DNA of 64,000 nucleotides from Russula earlei (lineage: Eukaryota; Basidiomycota; Agaricomycetes; Russulales; Russulaceae): the NCBI GenBank assembly GCA_025769875.1, contig JAGFNK010000084.1:83459-147458 (forward strand), given 5' to 3'. The stretch's first letter is position 1, and each line of letters opens with the position of its first letter. The position numbers were made by a program, and so were the translations under genes. Positions 21,218-31,802 of the stretch are shown one piece after another. Under the pieces are notes generated by a model. The model worked only from the letters and a program-made list of their open reading frames with translations, was not told the origin of the DNA and did no database searches.

Positions 21218-22259
21218 AATCTACCACGTAGATAAGAGAATGCGCTTGCGCGCTTTCAATTGAGGCGTCTAACCAATATGTGGTTTGACCCGGGAATAAG
21301 GGGTAAGAGGACAAGATTATTTGTCCATCCTCTCGTAGGGAAATATGATTTCTGTTCCCTAATGCATGCATCCCTTGTTGTAAAAACTCCCCCATAGATA
21401 ATATCCGAGTGTTAATTTTCGGAATATAGAGAACAGGAGAAATGCGCGTGACAACCGTTTTAGAGTTGACAGTGTGCCGAAGCAACACAGCGCCTTTGCC
21501 TTCCACATATATAGTGTTATCGGCAGTTTTAACAGGGGATCTTTCGTGCGGCAAAGCCGGCGTATACTCTATAAAGTCTTTTATTTCGAAGGTGAAGTGT
21601 GCGGATGCGCCAGAGTCAAGGAGCCATAAGGATCCCATTTTACTCAAGTCGTGCTTTCCTCTACATCTCGAACAATTTTTGTTACATTCACTTTGAAGGG
21701 AAGTAGTCCCTTCGCTAATTTGTACATTGTATGATACAAGCGAACATTTATTAGACATATCTAGCCCACTTAGGGGCTGGGGAGATGCTAATAGGTTCTT
21801 TAGCGAGTGAAAGGAGAGAGGGAGGTGCACGCATGCTTCGTTATCTTCGGGGTCGCTGCCCCAATCAAGCGCTTCATCCGACGGAGTCGGAGCACGCTCA
21901 GGGGTGGCAGCACCTTCTGGAATACCGTCATATATGTCGAATAAATCCGACATATTTGTTTGCGCGAAGTCGCCATCATCCTGGTCCATAGGCTCAGGGA
22001 CGGGCGATGGTAATTTGACTGCACTTGATGAGGCAGCGGATTGAGTTGAGATCCGCTGCTCGAGGGTCTTGACTGTCTGTATAGTAGGAGTTACCCCAAG
22101 ATCGTCAGCAAGATCAAGCGCTTTGTTTAAGGCCTTGTAAGGGCTGTGAGTGCGTTTGCAAGGGTCAGTCGCAGTTGGGACGGTACGTTGTTGGATCCCC
22201 GAAGGACCCAGATGGGCGATGGTGGTAATGGTCGGGAGTGGGAGTGCGGCAACGTCCAC
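21180..22259 (-). CDS. COP2 pol, protease region
   Basis: A 359-residue open frame with the aspartic protease active site LWLLDSGASAHFTFEI at about residues 210-225, preceded by a Cys/His cluster (CNKNCSRCRGKHD) in the place of the nucleocapsid knuckle. It ends VVDYDVIHRLPW, the beginning of the integrase HHCC region read in the wrong frame, so a one-base shift lies near 21190-21215. It overlaps the end of the gag ORF in another frame by about 130 bp. Confidence 0.88.
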   Translation of the reverse strand: MDVAALPLPTITTIAHLGPSGIQQRTVPTATDPCKRTHSPYKALNKALDLADDLGVTPTIQTVKTLEQRISTQSAASSSAVKLPSPVPEPMDQDDGDFAQTNMSDLFDIYDGIPEGAATPERAPTPSDEALDWGSDPEDNEACVHLPLSFHSLKNLLASPQPLSGLDMSNKCSLVSYNVQISEGTTSLQSECNKNCSRCRGKHDLSKMGSLWLLDSGASAHFTFEIKDFIEYTPALPHERSPVKTADNTIYVEGKGAVLLRHTVNSKTVVTRISPVLYIPKINTRILSMGEFLQQGMHALGNRNHISLREDGQIILSSYPLFPGQTTYWLDASIESAQAHSLIYVVDYDVIHRLPWPPI

Positions 22260-23101
22260 AATGTGGGAGTGTCCGGGACCATGGCTGCTATCAGCCTTCT
22301 CCTTGCCTTCCCTTTTCCTTTGCCACCGCGCTTGCCGCGCTGGCGCTTGTCCTTATCTTCATTGCGCTTGGGCTTATTGCCCTGCTGCTGATTGGAGAAG
22401 GAGGGGTCACCGTGCTTGCGCTTGACAGCTGAAAGCTTCTGCGCGCTGTGCTTCTTGTTTGTTCCACGATTGATCTCAGTTTGATATTGAGAGACAATAG
22501 CCTCTCGCACATGTTTTGGACTAAGATCCTCTAGTTCATAGTTCTGGGTGACGATGTGGACAAGCATTTCCCATTTCAGAGGAATAGCTGCAAGCATGAT
22601 GAGTGCCTGTAAGGTGTCAGGAATGATAAGGGAGGATGCGGTGAGGCGCTGGAATGCAGCATGTATCCGATCCATTTGAGGGCCAGGATGCTGGCTCGGG
22701 TTAATGCGGATGGAGATGGCTTCTTTGAAGTCCTTATAAATACTAGTGGTAGTCGCCGTTCCATAGAGGGTATCAAGGTGATTCCAGATTGTCTCAGCGT
22801 TATCCAAAGACGTAAGATCTTGTTGGATCGCGATGCTCGATCTAAGGACCATATGACCAACTGCCATATCATTTCCTTTGTTCCATTCTTTCACAGCTGC
22901 CAGAGCGACAGCCTGGGCAGCAATCTCTTCGGGAAGAGGCGCCTGAGGAAGGGCAGGGACAGTAGGCAGTTCAAAAGTGCCATTGCAATAACCCCACAGT
23001 CCAACGGACATGAGGTAGGCTTTCATAGCCTTTGACCAAATACCATAGTTTGCACCATCGAGGATGGGGACAACAGGGGCAGAGGGTTGAGACGACAACA
23101 T
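22127..23101 (-). CDS. COP2 gag
   Basis: 324 residues starting MLSSQPSAPVVPILDGANYG with the Copia gag pattern: NYGIWSKAMKAYLMS, then IWNHLDTLYGTATTTSIYKDF, IPLKWEMLV and a basic Lys/Arg/Gly-rich tail (KRQRGKRGGKGKGKARRR). It forms the virus-like particle. The tail after about residue 275 reads through the shifted protease region, so the natural gag-pol join probably lies near 22260. The start is the first ATG after the 5' LTR and PBS. Confidence 0.88.
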   Translation of the reverse strand: MLSSQPSAPVVPILDGANYGIWSKAMKAYLMSVGLWGYCNGTFELPTVPALPQAPLPEEIAAQAVALAAVKEWNKGNDMAVGHMVLRSSIAIQQDLTSLDNAETIWNHLDTLYGTATTTSIYKDFKEAISIRINPSQHPGPQMDRIHAAFQRLTASSLIIPDTLQALIMLAAIPLKWEMLVHIVTQNYELEDLSPKHVREAIVSQYQTEINRGTNKKHSAQKLSAVKRKHGDPSFSNQQQGNKPKRNEDKDKRQRGKRGGKGKGKARRRLIAAMVPDTPTLWTLPHSHSRPLPPSPIWVLRGSNNVPSQLRLTLANALTALTRP

Positions 23102-23270
23102 TGTAGCTGTTGGAAGAGGGCTTAGAGGTCGTCAGTAAGAGTATTTGTATTAAAACAAGCTGACATAGTCTCCCCATAGGGTAGACTAGCTCGCCGCAGC
23201 ATGCAGGCTTCAGGGATGCTTCGCCATCGTTGCAGCTGATGAAGGCACATGGCTTGCAGGGCCCATAACC

Positions 23271-23655
23271 TGTTGCGCAGCATAGAGCACAGCTAACAGG
23301 CCAAGCAACCCACCTTAGAGGTTGTGCTAATGCTCAAGTGATATTGGGGTGTAGAGCGATGTATATACTCGTCTACAAGTATGGTATTTATACCTCTATG
23401 ACCCAGGGCTGTTCCTAAGTCCAAAAGAGGTGACTACAGGTGTCCACTATATCGCGCATTAAGTGACACGTGATGTGGAAACGTTCTAGACACAGCATAA
23501 GGCTGCATCTTGTGATAGATAGCGTACTATGCGTAACCCTATTGCCATAAGCGCATATACTAAAGTTCTGTCTAACACGTAACATCTATGAGCGGATCTT
23601 GAACCTTGTATGAAGGTCTTCACCTTCTTTGATCCGTTCGGGTTCCAGTTCAACA
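23271..23655 (-). repeat. COP2 5' LTR
   Basis: 385 bp, about 98% identical to the 3' LTR. All six substitutions are CG in one LTR and CA in the other, and there is one 1-bp indel near 23551. It is flanked on the right by the TSD GCGTT. Confidence 0.95.
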
Positions 23656-25087
23656 GCGTTTGCGTGTGATGTGGTGGTGGAAGAAAGGAGGGTGTTGGGC
23701 GCACGTGTTGGGCATTCAGTGGTAACATCGTTGGAGGCAGAGGAGAGGGAGTGTGCATTGAAGGCGAGAGGCGGAGGGTGTGGTGTGCTTGCATGTGTGT
23801 CGTGGCAGTGGGAGAGAGGGAGTTGTGCATGCACATGCCTGTCATTTGACTGCTGGCTGGATTCTCGTGGTGGGTGGCACTTTGTCAGTCTGGCCTGTTC
23901 CACATCTGAGCCAGCAAGTCGCCTTACAGCATTGTGCAGAGTTGAATGGAGGCTGGATCATCCTTTGATGGACACAGCTTGATCTCTTGAAGATACCATG
24001 GGCAGTCGTCATTCATGAGACAACTATCAAGTAAGTGTTTGAGTTTGAGCTATCCAACCATCCAAAGCAGTTGACAGCAAACTGACCCATCGGAATAGAG
24101 GATTGCTGGGCACCCATGATAAATGTGGTGAAACCCTCGGCCTTACAGACCACCTGTATTCACCGCTGAGACGTGAATGTCCAGTGTGACCGATGGAGCT
24201 TGTGACAGATGAACAACCACAAAATATGGTGATGCCTGAAGAAATTTGGGTGGTACAATTGTGGTTGCTCGGGGGCAGTGCTAGGACTCAGCATTGAGGG
24301 AGGTGCACTAGCACTGCGGTGCTGCTGGAAGCAAAAAAACAGTCAACCCAGGGTCAGTGCGCAGACCCCAACAAACAAACTTACTGCTAATGTTGCTGCT
24401 GTCTTGCGTCTGGCGGGTAGATCTCGGGTGTGAACTTTGAGTGTGCACAAGATGGTAGCAACGTCTGCCAAAGGGGGGTGGGAAGCCGTGCTTGCGCTCA
24501 AGCGCTTTGCCGCATGAGCATCCACTGGTGCATGGTGTGTGCCGCAAGCTCCTGGGCATATTGCATTTTGTGGAGCTCGATCATATCGACGCTCATTTTT
24601 TGTTTGATGGGAGCAATCGAGTGGGAGAAGAGAGTCGAGAGACGATAGTTGGTTTAGAGGAAACGTCGGTCATGGTGGAAAACCACCTGTCATTTTAAAC
24701 AGTGCCTGAGGATCCACAAACAATCCAGCGATGATCAGGATGTCCAGCCTAAAACTCAGGAGAACTCACAAAACAATACAACTAAGAGAGAGAAGCATAC
24801 AAATTGTTTGCAATAGATGGCTGAACGTTGAGCATTGGACGCTGGACAGTGAAAGCTGTTTATCTCATCAGTGAGGGACATTGGCAATACATGTTGTCCA
24901 GAGAAATATATTCCACATCTAGACTACGAAGTACCTGTATGATGGCCGTTAACGGCCATCAACTAACGGGTCTCAACGGGTAATACCCATCCCATACCCG
25001 TACCGTATAAACTCTGCAGCAGTCAGCAAACGGGATGGGTATGGGTCCCGTACACCTGTACATACACGGGTATGGTGCACAGCCCTA
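23656..25087. other. hAT2 interior, right part
   Basis: This continues the hAT2 repeat (to about 23945), then decayed coding-like DNA. A minus-strand frame at 24308-24559 has several Cys/His but no canonical BED finger that I can assert. The last 150 bp carry tandem variants of ACGGGTA/TACCCGT next to the terminus. Confidence 0.5.
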
Positions 25088-25386
25088 GTTTCCCCCCTTC
25101 TCTGTGCTCATCCCCACCCTGCTACCTTCATCTTGCTCCCCTACTTGAGTTGTCTTCTTGGCTCTCTTACCACCTCCCACTCTCTTCCCTTGATCTTTAA
25201 CTTCAAAGTCTAACCATCCCCTTGGGCAAACACCTTCCTCTCACAGCACAGGCACACATGTGCGCTGCCTTACGGTACTATATACAGTATTCAAAGTATC
25301 ATAGTTGTTGAGTAAGAGATACATGAGAAATCAAGGGTGTCCAAATGAGGGCCCTGTCCGAATGAGGGCACAGGGATAGTAGTACC
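25088..25386. other. Non-coding stretch right of hAT2
   Basis: A CT-rich segment resuming the sequence broken by hAT2, then GTCCAAATGAGGGCCCTGTC and GTCCGAATGAGGGCACAG (25327-25376), a pair of near-repeats resembling transposon termini. No gene seen. Confidence 0.3.
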
Positions 25387-25797
25387 TCAGTTGGGCAGTT
25401 CTTTGGGCTTGGGTAGTTTGAGTATTTTGGGCGGCTGTCGAAATTTCTGCGTCGTGTCTTTCCTCCACTTCTGCAACGCTGTTCTCCTCGCAACATAGTT
25501 TGCCTCCCTCAATGCCTTAGCTTCCATTTCCTCATTTGTGCTATATGCATATTCCGGCGGTCTTGCTATTGAATTTGCCGCCCCTTTTTGATCGGATCCG
25601 GAATTCGTATCTCTGCGAGGTAAAGTCAAGTTCGGGGAGAAAGGGAACGAGATCTGCGTACTTTGCAGGACGCGCGCGCGATGGGGCTTTGTTAGGACGT
25701 GCGTGCGATGGAGCTTTGTCAGGACGCGCGTGCGATGCGGCTGTGCCAGGAAGCGCATACGATGGAGCCATGCAAACGGCCAGACAGGATACGGCAA
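25387..25797 (-). CDS. Hypothetical basic protein with 9-residue repeats
   Basis: A 136-residue ORF on the minus strand. The N-terminal 50 residues contain four tandem 9-residue units of the type KPHRTRVLT, encoded by a 27-bp DNA repeat between about 25665 and 25780. The C-terminal half (EEMEAKALREANYVARRTAL, LQKWRKDTTQKF) is a Lys/Arg/Ala-rich helix similar in style to the C-terminal tails of pogo/Tigger transposases. That is only suggestive. GTCC-containing termini on both sides (25327-25376 and about 25837) would fit a transposon remnant. Confidence 0.4.
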   Translation of the reverse strand: MPYPVWPFAWLHRMRFLAQPHRTRVLTKLHRTHVLTKPHRARVLQSTQISFPFSPNLTLPRRDTNSGSDQKGAANSIARPPEYAYSTNEEMEAKALREANYVARRTALQKWRKDTTQKFRQPPKILKLPKPKELPN

Positions 25798-26282
25798 AAA
25801 CGGAAATCCGCATTGTCAGTTATGATTGAGAGTAGGGGTATTTTGTCCGAGTGGCCAAAGTATGAACAAGAAAGGGGCTTGGAGAGTTGAAAATATTGTT
25901 GGTAACCTGTACCTGCTAGGTAAGTGGGAGCACAGCTAGGGAAGTGTTGGTACTGCAGGTGTTAGCTTTATACTGTTGCGATCACCTCCGCTCTGTCCAC
26001 AAATTATCAGCTCAGGATGCGCGGGCTATGAATTCGAATCAGGGTGGCATCAAACCCTGCAAGGTTTGATCAATTTTCACTTCGTCAGTTGGAACACACC
26101 GTTCTTCCTAGACTCGGCTTTCTGTTTTCCTGTTTCTGAACTCGCACCGAAATGCTACGAACCAGAAGTACACATTCGCTTCTCATTACCGTTTTCACAG
26201 TAGCATGAACAGTACACCTGCAACCCTCACAACTCTTACTAATGGCAGGCAGTTTGCCATCTTGCCTGTTGTTGTTGAGATC
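25798..26282. other. Stretch without recognised features
   Basis: Mixed-composition DNA with short ORFs only. It contains the small inverted pair AAACCCTGCAAGGTTT (26057-26072). Nothing else supported. Confidence 0.3.
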
Positions 26283-28920
26283 TGCACATCAGGAAAAACA
26301 CATAAATCTTTTTCAGCTTTATAAAGTCTTTATAGAGTCAAAAAAGTTGATAAGTCAACGGTCGCTTGGACTGACCCTAATTCTAGAAAGTCATGACCCA
26401 AATATCAACTATGTAGCCAAGAAAGTTGAGAAAGCTGCCTAAGTTCTGTAAAGTTCTCAAAAGTTGGAAAGTCACATCATCCAGCCTTAGGGCTATTGAC
26501 CAATTTATGGGGATACTGCTAAAGTTAAGAGCCCTCTGTCCAATGTCGGTTTGTGACATATCTGCAGCTAGACTTCCACCACACAGTTTTTGATCAGTCA
26601 CATGCTACATAAAAGTCATCCCATTTGTTGAACATGTTCACGCTTTCAAGGTATTCGGTAAGGAGGGCCTTGTAGTTAGAATTAAATGGCCCTGGGTCTT
26701 GAAATTCTCCAGTTTCAAATGCTCAGACTGCATGCTCCAACTGCATTGTTGAGTCCAAGGGAGAGCCAGAATAAACACAGGACTTACCGTGACAAAGATG
26801 ATTGCAGGTGGACAGCCATATTCAACGGGGATTCACAAATGGCGTCATATGGTATGGCAGGTATGATGGTCGCCGGACCAAATGTCGCCAAACATGTGCG
26901 TTTATGGGGAAGATGAACAACAGCCACCGACAGCCACCCGTACCCCACTGTTCCCAACACCCCTCTACCAGTTCCGCCGACGTGCAGTCTCTTATCCATG
27001 TGTCTGGTCTTATAGAGAAATCACCATTGTACCCATTTGCCACATCAATTCCCCATACCACAATGCAGCGCCCCAAAACCCCTTTGAGAGCTATCTTTGC
27101 AGCAGTACGGCCGCTGCACAAAAGTGTGATCACCAGGCAGACCGTGAGTCAACGTGGAGTTCACTGAGGGTAAGTACCCGATTAGCTTCCGCCACGTATA
27201 CGCGTGGGCACGCCCTCCCTGCCATCGTTTCTGTCGCTCTATCCTACTATCGTCCCTTGATACCTCCCTTCCATCCATTTCTGGGATACTATCGTACACC
27301 ACGCTGACCTATCTTCCACTAGTCATCGTCCCTTCCTTCTACTCCTAACCACCAACCCTTGACGCCCTCACCGTCACCTTCACTGCCGTCCTACAGTATC
27401 CTCCCAGAATCATTGTTGCACATGGCAACTACACGGGATTTCCCTCAGAACCATACGCACCCCATGACGGCTGTGCCATTACCGATCCGCCCTCATCAAA
27501 CCCAACAGTCACAGCCACAATCCGACTGGCAGAGACAATAAGTAATGCCACCTCCAACACCACCGGCTTTTGATGCACGGGGTGCCTCTGCCAGCCTACG
27601 TACCATCGACGGCTACATCTCTTTTGCAAACGTCGAAGGACTCGGTCGACCACCGTACCTGGGTGGGCGAGTCTGCACGCTGTTTGATCCCTAAACGGGA
27701 TGTGAGGTCAGTTTAAGTTTTTTTTATGTTCTTTGTTGTTTTGTTTAAACTGACACTTTTTTTCCATTTAGGTTCTATCTATGGTATAACAACACCACAA
27801 TGCCAAAACCACGACGATCAAACGACGACGGCTGCCACAGTCACCACACAGGCACCCAGAACCGCTGCGAGCAACTGCTTGCAGGGTGGGAACGGGTACA
27901 ACTACAAAACAGCAACGGAACGGCAACGTGCACCAGATGAAACGGAACGACAACGCAACCATGGAACGACGAGATGACGGGGAGACAACGAGAGATGAGG
28001 TAAACCAAATGAAAAAAGGCAGAAGAGACGCCTCTTGGGCCACCGGTAAGTTTTTTTTTCTTTGCTCATTTCATGTTCTTTTTACTAACAATTTTTTAGT
28101 TACGAAGCTTTACTATGGGGAGGAGCAGGGGAAAGAGAAGGGGCACAACAACGAGAGGGGGAGGACAAGGGGACGATGAGGATACTCAAACGACACGACA
28201 ACGACAACGACACCAACACCGACAACGACCAACACCACAGCACCCCCAACCACAGCCGCGAGCGACTGCTCGCGGGGTGGAAACGGCGAGGGGATGGGAG
28301 ACGGGAGACAAGAGATGAGACGAAGACGGGGGAGCGATGACGACTGGACAACACTGACAACGCAGGGACGACGAGGAGGGGAAGGACGAGAACAACAAGA
28401 GCGAGGACCAGGACCAGACGACACCGATGACAACAGAAGGGGCATGACAACGGGAGGGGGGGGAGCGTGGGTGCTAATGGCGACAGGGGGGAAGGACGAT
28501 GACAAGACAGTGAGGACCAGCACAATGGAGGGCAGGAACCACATCCTAGCCCCTCTCCAACGATGGGCGAGGCTCGACCTGGCACCCCCCCTTCCGCCAT
28601 GCGAGCACTGGCTCACAGTGGTGGTGGTGGGTGTTACTGGGCCACGACCTCAGGTGAGACGAGCACACGAACAACTACTGAAGATGAGTGCGGGGACGAC
28701 TACCAGCGACATACCTGGCTACAACAACACAGCACCCCGAAAAAATACCCGGCCCGTGCCAATCCAGTACTAGGGACTTTAACAGACTTTACAAACTTTA
28801 CTACCTTTCCTGGCTTTATGGAGGCTTGAATGGTGCTTTACTACTTTACAAACTTTCAACTTTAGAAATACTCCCTATAAAGCTAAAAAGTCAAAAAAGC
28901 CATAAATTATCTTGTGTTTT
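26283..28920. other. Possible DNA element bounded by inverted AAAGT-rich ends
   Basis: The left end (26285 onwards: AAAAACACATAAATC then repeated TAAAGT/AAAGTT) and the right end read in reverse complement (from 28921: AAAAACACAAGATAAT then TAAAGTT/GTAAAGT) resemble each other over about 150 bp, suggesting long imperfect inverted ends. No clean TSD is seen. The interior has plus-strand coding-like exons with GT-AG signals (for example the donor at 27170), Pro/Thr-rich frames, and a strongly T-poor plus strand from about 27860 to 28620. No protein family is recognised. Confidence 0.35.
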
Positions 28921-29394
28921 TGCTGATGCACTGCTCAGAGTCTCAGGTGCTTTGTGATGCAATCACAATACTGATGCATTGACCCATTGGCTCACCTGGA
29001 CTGGGCATCACCAGCTCAGCTCATATGCTGCAGCATGCATTAGTTACACTGATAAGGTGATTTAGAACAATCAGTAGCTAGTTACCACTGATCCTTGGAC
29101 ATACTTAGTGATCCATGATGGTAGTTAGCTGTACTGTAGTTGGTGGTGGTCTCAGTTACTTAAGAATGCCACAAAGTATGTAGATCACTTCAGTTTTGTG
29201 TCAACCAAACTGAAGTGAGTATTTACTCTATAATATCTTATTTTGCAGTACTGATGATGTGTTGTAGCTATTGTCTGATAGGTACATTATTTATATAAGT
29301 TTTGTGTCAACGAAACTGAATGATAGTCTGATAGATCTGCCTGTGATCTTATCATCTGCTGCTATCTAATCACATACACTGTGTATTTTCAACA
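28921..29394 (+). repeat. COP1 solo LTR
   Basis: Homologous to the COP1 LTR at 883-1305 and extending to the LTR end, GTGTATTTTCAACA (29394). The hairpin arms CACTTCAGTTT and AAACTGAAGTG are conserved with one loop change. The left boundary is uncertain by a few bases (an abutting AT-rich element), and no TSD is evident. Confidence 0.8.
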
Positions 29395-31243
29395 GTTGTC
29401 ACCTCATGCCCACAATGTTACTGCAGATGAAAGGGGCATGCCAGTGTCTATCAACATGAAGTGTGACATTGAGTCACTGGTCTGGTGTTTGTCTGGGTCT
29501 GGGCTGGGAGACCTATGGACCACAGCATCATCACCCCACTAGGTTTGACATCTGGCCCATTCAGTCCAGTAATCTGCTGAACAACTTACAATCCCAATCC
29601 CACCCACAGTTTCACGGAAAGCTCTCCATGCCTGACATCAATTGTAAGAATTCCTCTTCCTACTGTCTTTTTCATGTGACCTTGCACTTGCCACATCAGC
29701 AAACCACAAAAAAATTCCCAGGTTTTCATTGGTTTCCGCTGGTTTCCCAGTTTCCGGAAACCAAAAACCCAGAAACTGGGAAACCTGGTAGACATCATGA
29801 AGCACACTGGAAAACAATTCAAGTTTTCATTGACTGTCTGAGTGAGCAACGCTGGCACCTTGCACTGGAATGTGCAGACAACAATGGTGACGATGAATCC
29901 CTTCATCATGCTGATGCCTCGATGATATCTGCATTCCATGCTGATCTGTATATACCTGAGAGTCCCCTCAAGGCTAAGATCCAAACCAGCTTGAATTGAC
30001 TTCCAATTACAAGTAGAAACAATGTATACCCTATTTCTGACCATTTTCAGTGATTACTATACTATAGTTCTACCGGTTTCCATACTTTCGACAGGTTTCT
30101 GTTAGTTTCTTAGGTTTCCATGAAAGATACTCTCAGGTTGTTTCCGGGAAACCAGACATGGGTTTCCCAGTCTCCCGCTTTCCTGGTTTCCGCTGGTTTT
30201 TTTTGGTTTCCTGAGGTGAGAAACCAATGGAAACTAAAATCCATCTTTACTGATGCATTTTAGGATGTCATTTCAAGTGCAAAATTAAAACTGCTACATC
30301 TCAACAGTTTCTCAACAGATTGCCTTGAAACTTTGACAGTAGAACCTCATATACTGTATCTAGATGCAGCTAAAGTATGGGAGCCTAATAGGTCAATTTT
30401 CAGGTGCTGACATGAGTGCAGAACTTTGAACTGCTATATCTCAACTGTTTCTCAATCAATTGACTTGAAACATTGACAGTGGAATCTCATGTACTGTATC
30501 TAGGTGCAGCCCAAGAGCTGGGGTCTAATTCTTAGTTCTTGAAGTTTCAATTTTTGGGTGTGATCTGAGTGCAAAAATTTGAACTGCCATATCTCAACTG
30601 TTTCTCAATTGATTGCCCTGAAACTTGGACAGTAGAGCAATATATATTGTATCTAAGTGCTGCTAAAATATGGGAGTCTAATATTCAGTTCTTGAAGTTT
30701 CAATTTTTGGGTGCTGATCTGTGTGCAAAATTTTGACCTGCCATATGCATATGATCCTCCCCACCTGCTCCTTTATCACTACTTCCTTTGCTCTTATGCT
30801 GAGTGCACTCTACAACCCTGGTCAAGGATATATGGGCCACTATATCTGGATGGTAACCAGCTCTTTGTTGTGATTTTGAATGCATGAATTGCCAAGGACT
30901 TGCTGGTCTACATCTAGTTGTAAGCAATACTTTATCAAGAGTTAGACAATACTGCATGGCCATGCCATCACCACAACTCCCTATAATGACATGTTGTAAG
31001 TTGCAGGCAAGCAAGTGACCTCCACTACACCATGTGGATGATGTTTCCTCTGCAGGCAATGGCATTGATGGATCGCCATGCGGATGACATTTCTGTTGCA
31101 GGCAACAGCATTGATGGATCAACATGCAGTTACTTTCCCTCAAGACCATCCAAGGATACTCCTCTGTCTTTGACTATGAAGCTCACATCTTACTTCAATC
31201 AATCCCCAGTGAGGCTCTGATCCAAGTCAATCTGACCCCCCTG
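29395..31243 (+). other. Gene X 5' region: unidentified coding-like DNA with repeats
   Basis: Contains weak plus-strand coding (29463-29999, with DIWPIQSSNLL), a cluster of GGTTTCC/GGAAACC motifs (29716-29800 and 30071-30230), tandem repeats at 30289-30745, and a short repeated protein motif (CGDDISVAGNSIDGSTC preceded by a similar unit, about 31030-31130). The end (EAHILLQSIPSEALIQVNL, about 31171-31230) appears to continue at 33641 after the LTR-B insertion. No family recognised; many stops and frame changes. Confidence 0.35.
30289..30745 (+). repeat. Three to four tandem imperfect repeats, 140-153 bp
   Basis: Units start AACTGCTACATCTCAAC (30289), AACTGCTATATCTCAAC (30429), AACTGCCATATCTCAAC (30582) and a partial ACCTGCCATATG (30734). 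Each contains TTTCTCAA, TTGAAACTTTGACAGT and TACTGTATCTA blocks. The units differ at many positions, so the array is old. No reading frame is shared between them. Confidence 0.8.
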
Positions 31244-31646
31244 TGTTACTGAGTGGTTTGGGGTCTGGAAGATGCCAGAATGCCTGAACTATGGACTGCA
31301 TCATTTGCATCATGCGTGCATCAGATCTTGACTGTTTATGTTCCTTAATATTGTGTTTGGAACATGTTGATCATATTTTTCTGTTGAAGCAATACAGAAG
31401 CAATGAGTAGCATTGCTTCTGTTCCAGATGTTCCTGAACTGCCATGTACGTCGTTTCCCTGATTGGGAAAGTACTTATGACACCGAGATTGCTACTAGGG
31501 AAGCACTTAATGTTTCCAGCACCAAGATCATTTACACAGAAGCAACTATTGCTTCTATGAGCTGCCTTTGCTTCTATAGCACTGACAAGTACTACAGTAG
31601 CACAAACCTTATCCCTGAGGGCTATATAAAGCCCCCAGTTTGTAGC

Positions 31647-31667
31647 AGTTGAGCCTTAAGCTCAACT
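31647..31667 (+). promoter_or_regulatory. LTR-B start-site stem-loop
   Basis: AGTTGAG (31647-31653), loop CCTTAAG, CTCAACT (31661-31667) pair perfectly 24 bp after TATATAAAG. In the other LTR-B (44685-44705) the 3' arm is CTTGACT and still pairs through two G-U wobbles. Confidence 0.5.
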
Positions 31668-31802
31668 TAGTTTGCCAATCCCAAACAGTTGACTCCTACC
31701 CCATCTGCAGAGCCCCTCTCATCTTGTTGTCATACTCCAGAAGGATCTAACACTCCTTCCCCTCCACAAGTATTGCTTGCTTGACTTAAGCATATCTGCA
31801 TT

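Larger units (their letters stand above)
17811..23655 (-). mobile_element. COP2: full-length Ty1/Copia element, 5845 bp
   Basis: Two LTRs (17811-18196 and 23271-23655) flank gag, protease, integrase and RT-RNase H on the minus strand, with the exact TSD GCGTT (17806-17810 and 23656-23660). The PBS candidate, read on the minus strand, starts GGTTATGGGCCC next to the 5' LTR; the polypurine tract AAGGGGGAG lies against the 3' LTR. The LTRs differ by six substitutions and one 1-bp indel over 386 bp (about 98% identity). The interior is open except for three frameshifts. This is the youngest-looking complete element here, inserted into hAT2. Confidence 0.97.
17158..25087. mobile_element. hAT2: hAT element relic carrying a Copia insertion
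   Basis: Termini TAGGGCTGTTCACCATACC (17158) and inverted GGGTATGGTGCACAGCCCTA (ending 25087) are flanked by the exact 8-bp TSD GTTTCCCC (17150-17157 and 25088-25095). Without COP2 and its TSD it is about 2.1 kb. The transposase C-terminus remains at 17349-17570. The rest (17571-17810 and 23656-25087) is decayed and includes the repeat shared with 15424-15775 and 39600-40135. Subterminal ATACGGG/CCGTAT motifs resemble those of hAT1. Because it contains only fragments of transposase it is non-autonomous now. Confidence 0.92.

Noticed and set aside
28100..28616. Overlapping long minus-strand ORFs (166-167 residues)
   Set aside because: They are open only because the plus strand is T-poor, so minus-strand stops are rare. 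Composition (Ser/Val/Pro runs) shows no protein family.
30700..31149. 149-residue minus-strand ORF rich in Cys and His
   Set aside because: It lies antisense to the repeated plus-strand motif near 31030-31130 and partly in the tandem repeat; no domain fits, so I treat it as chance.
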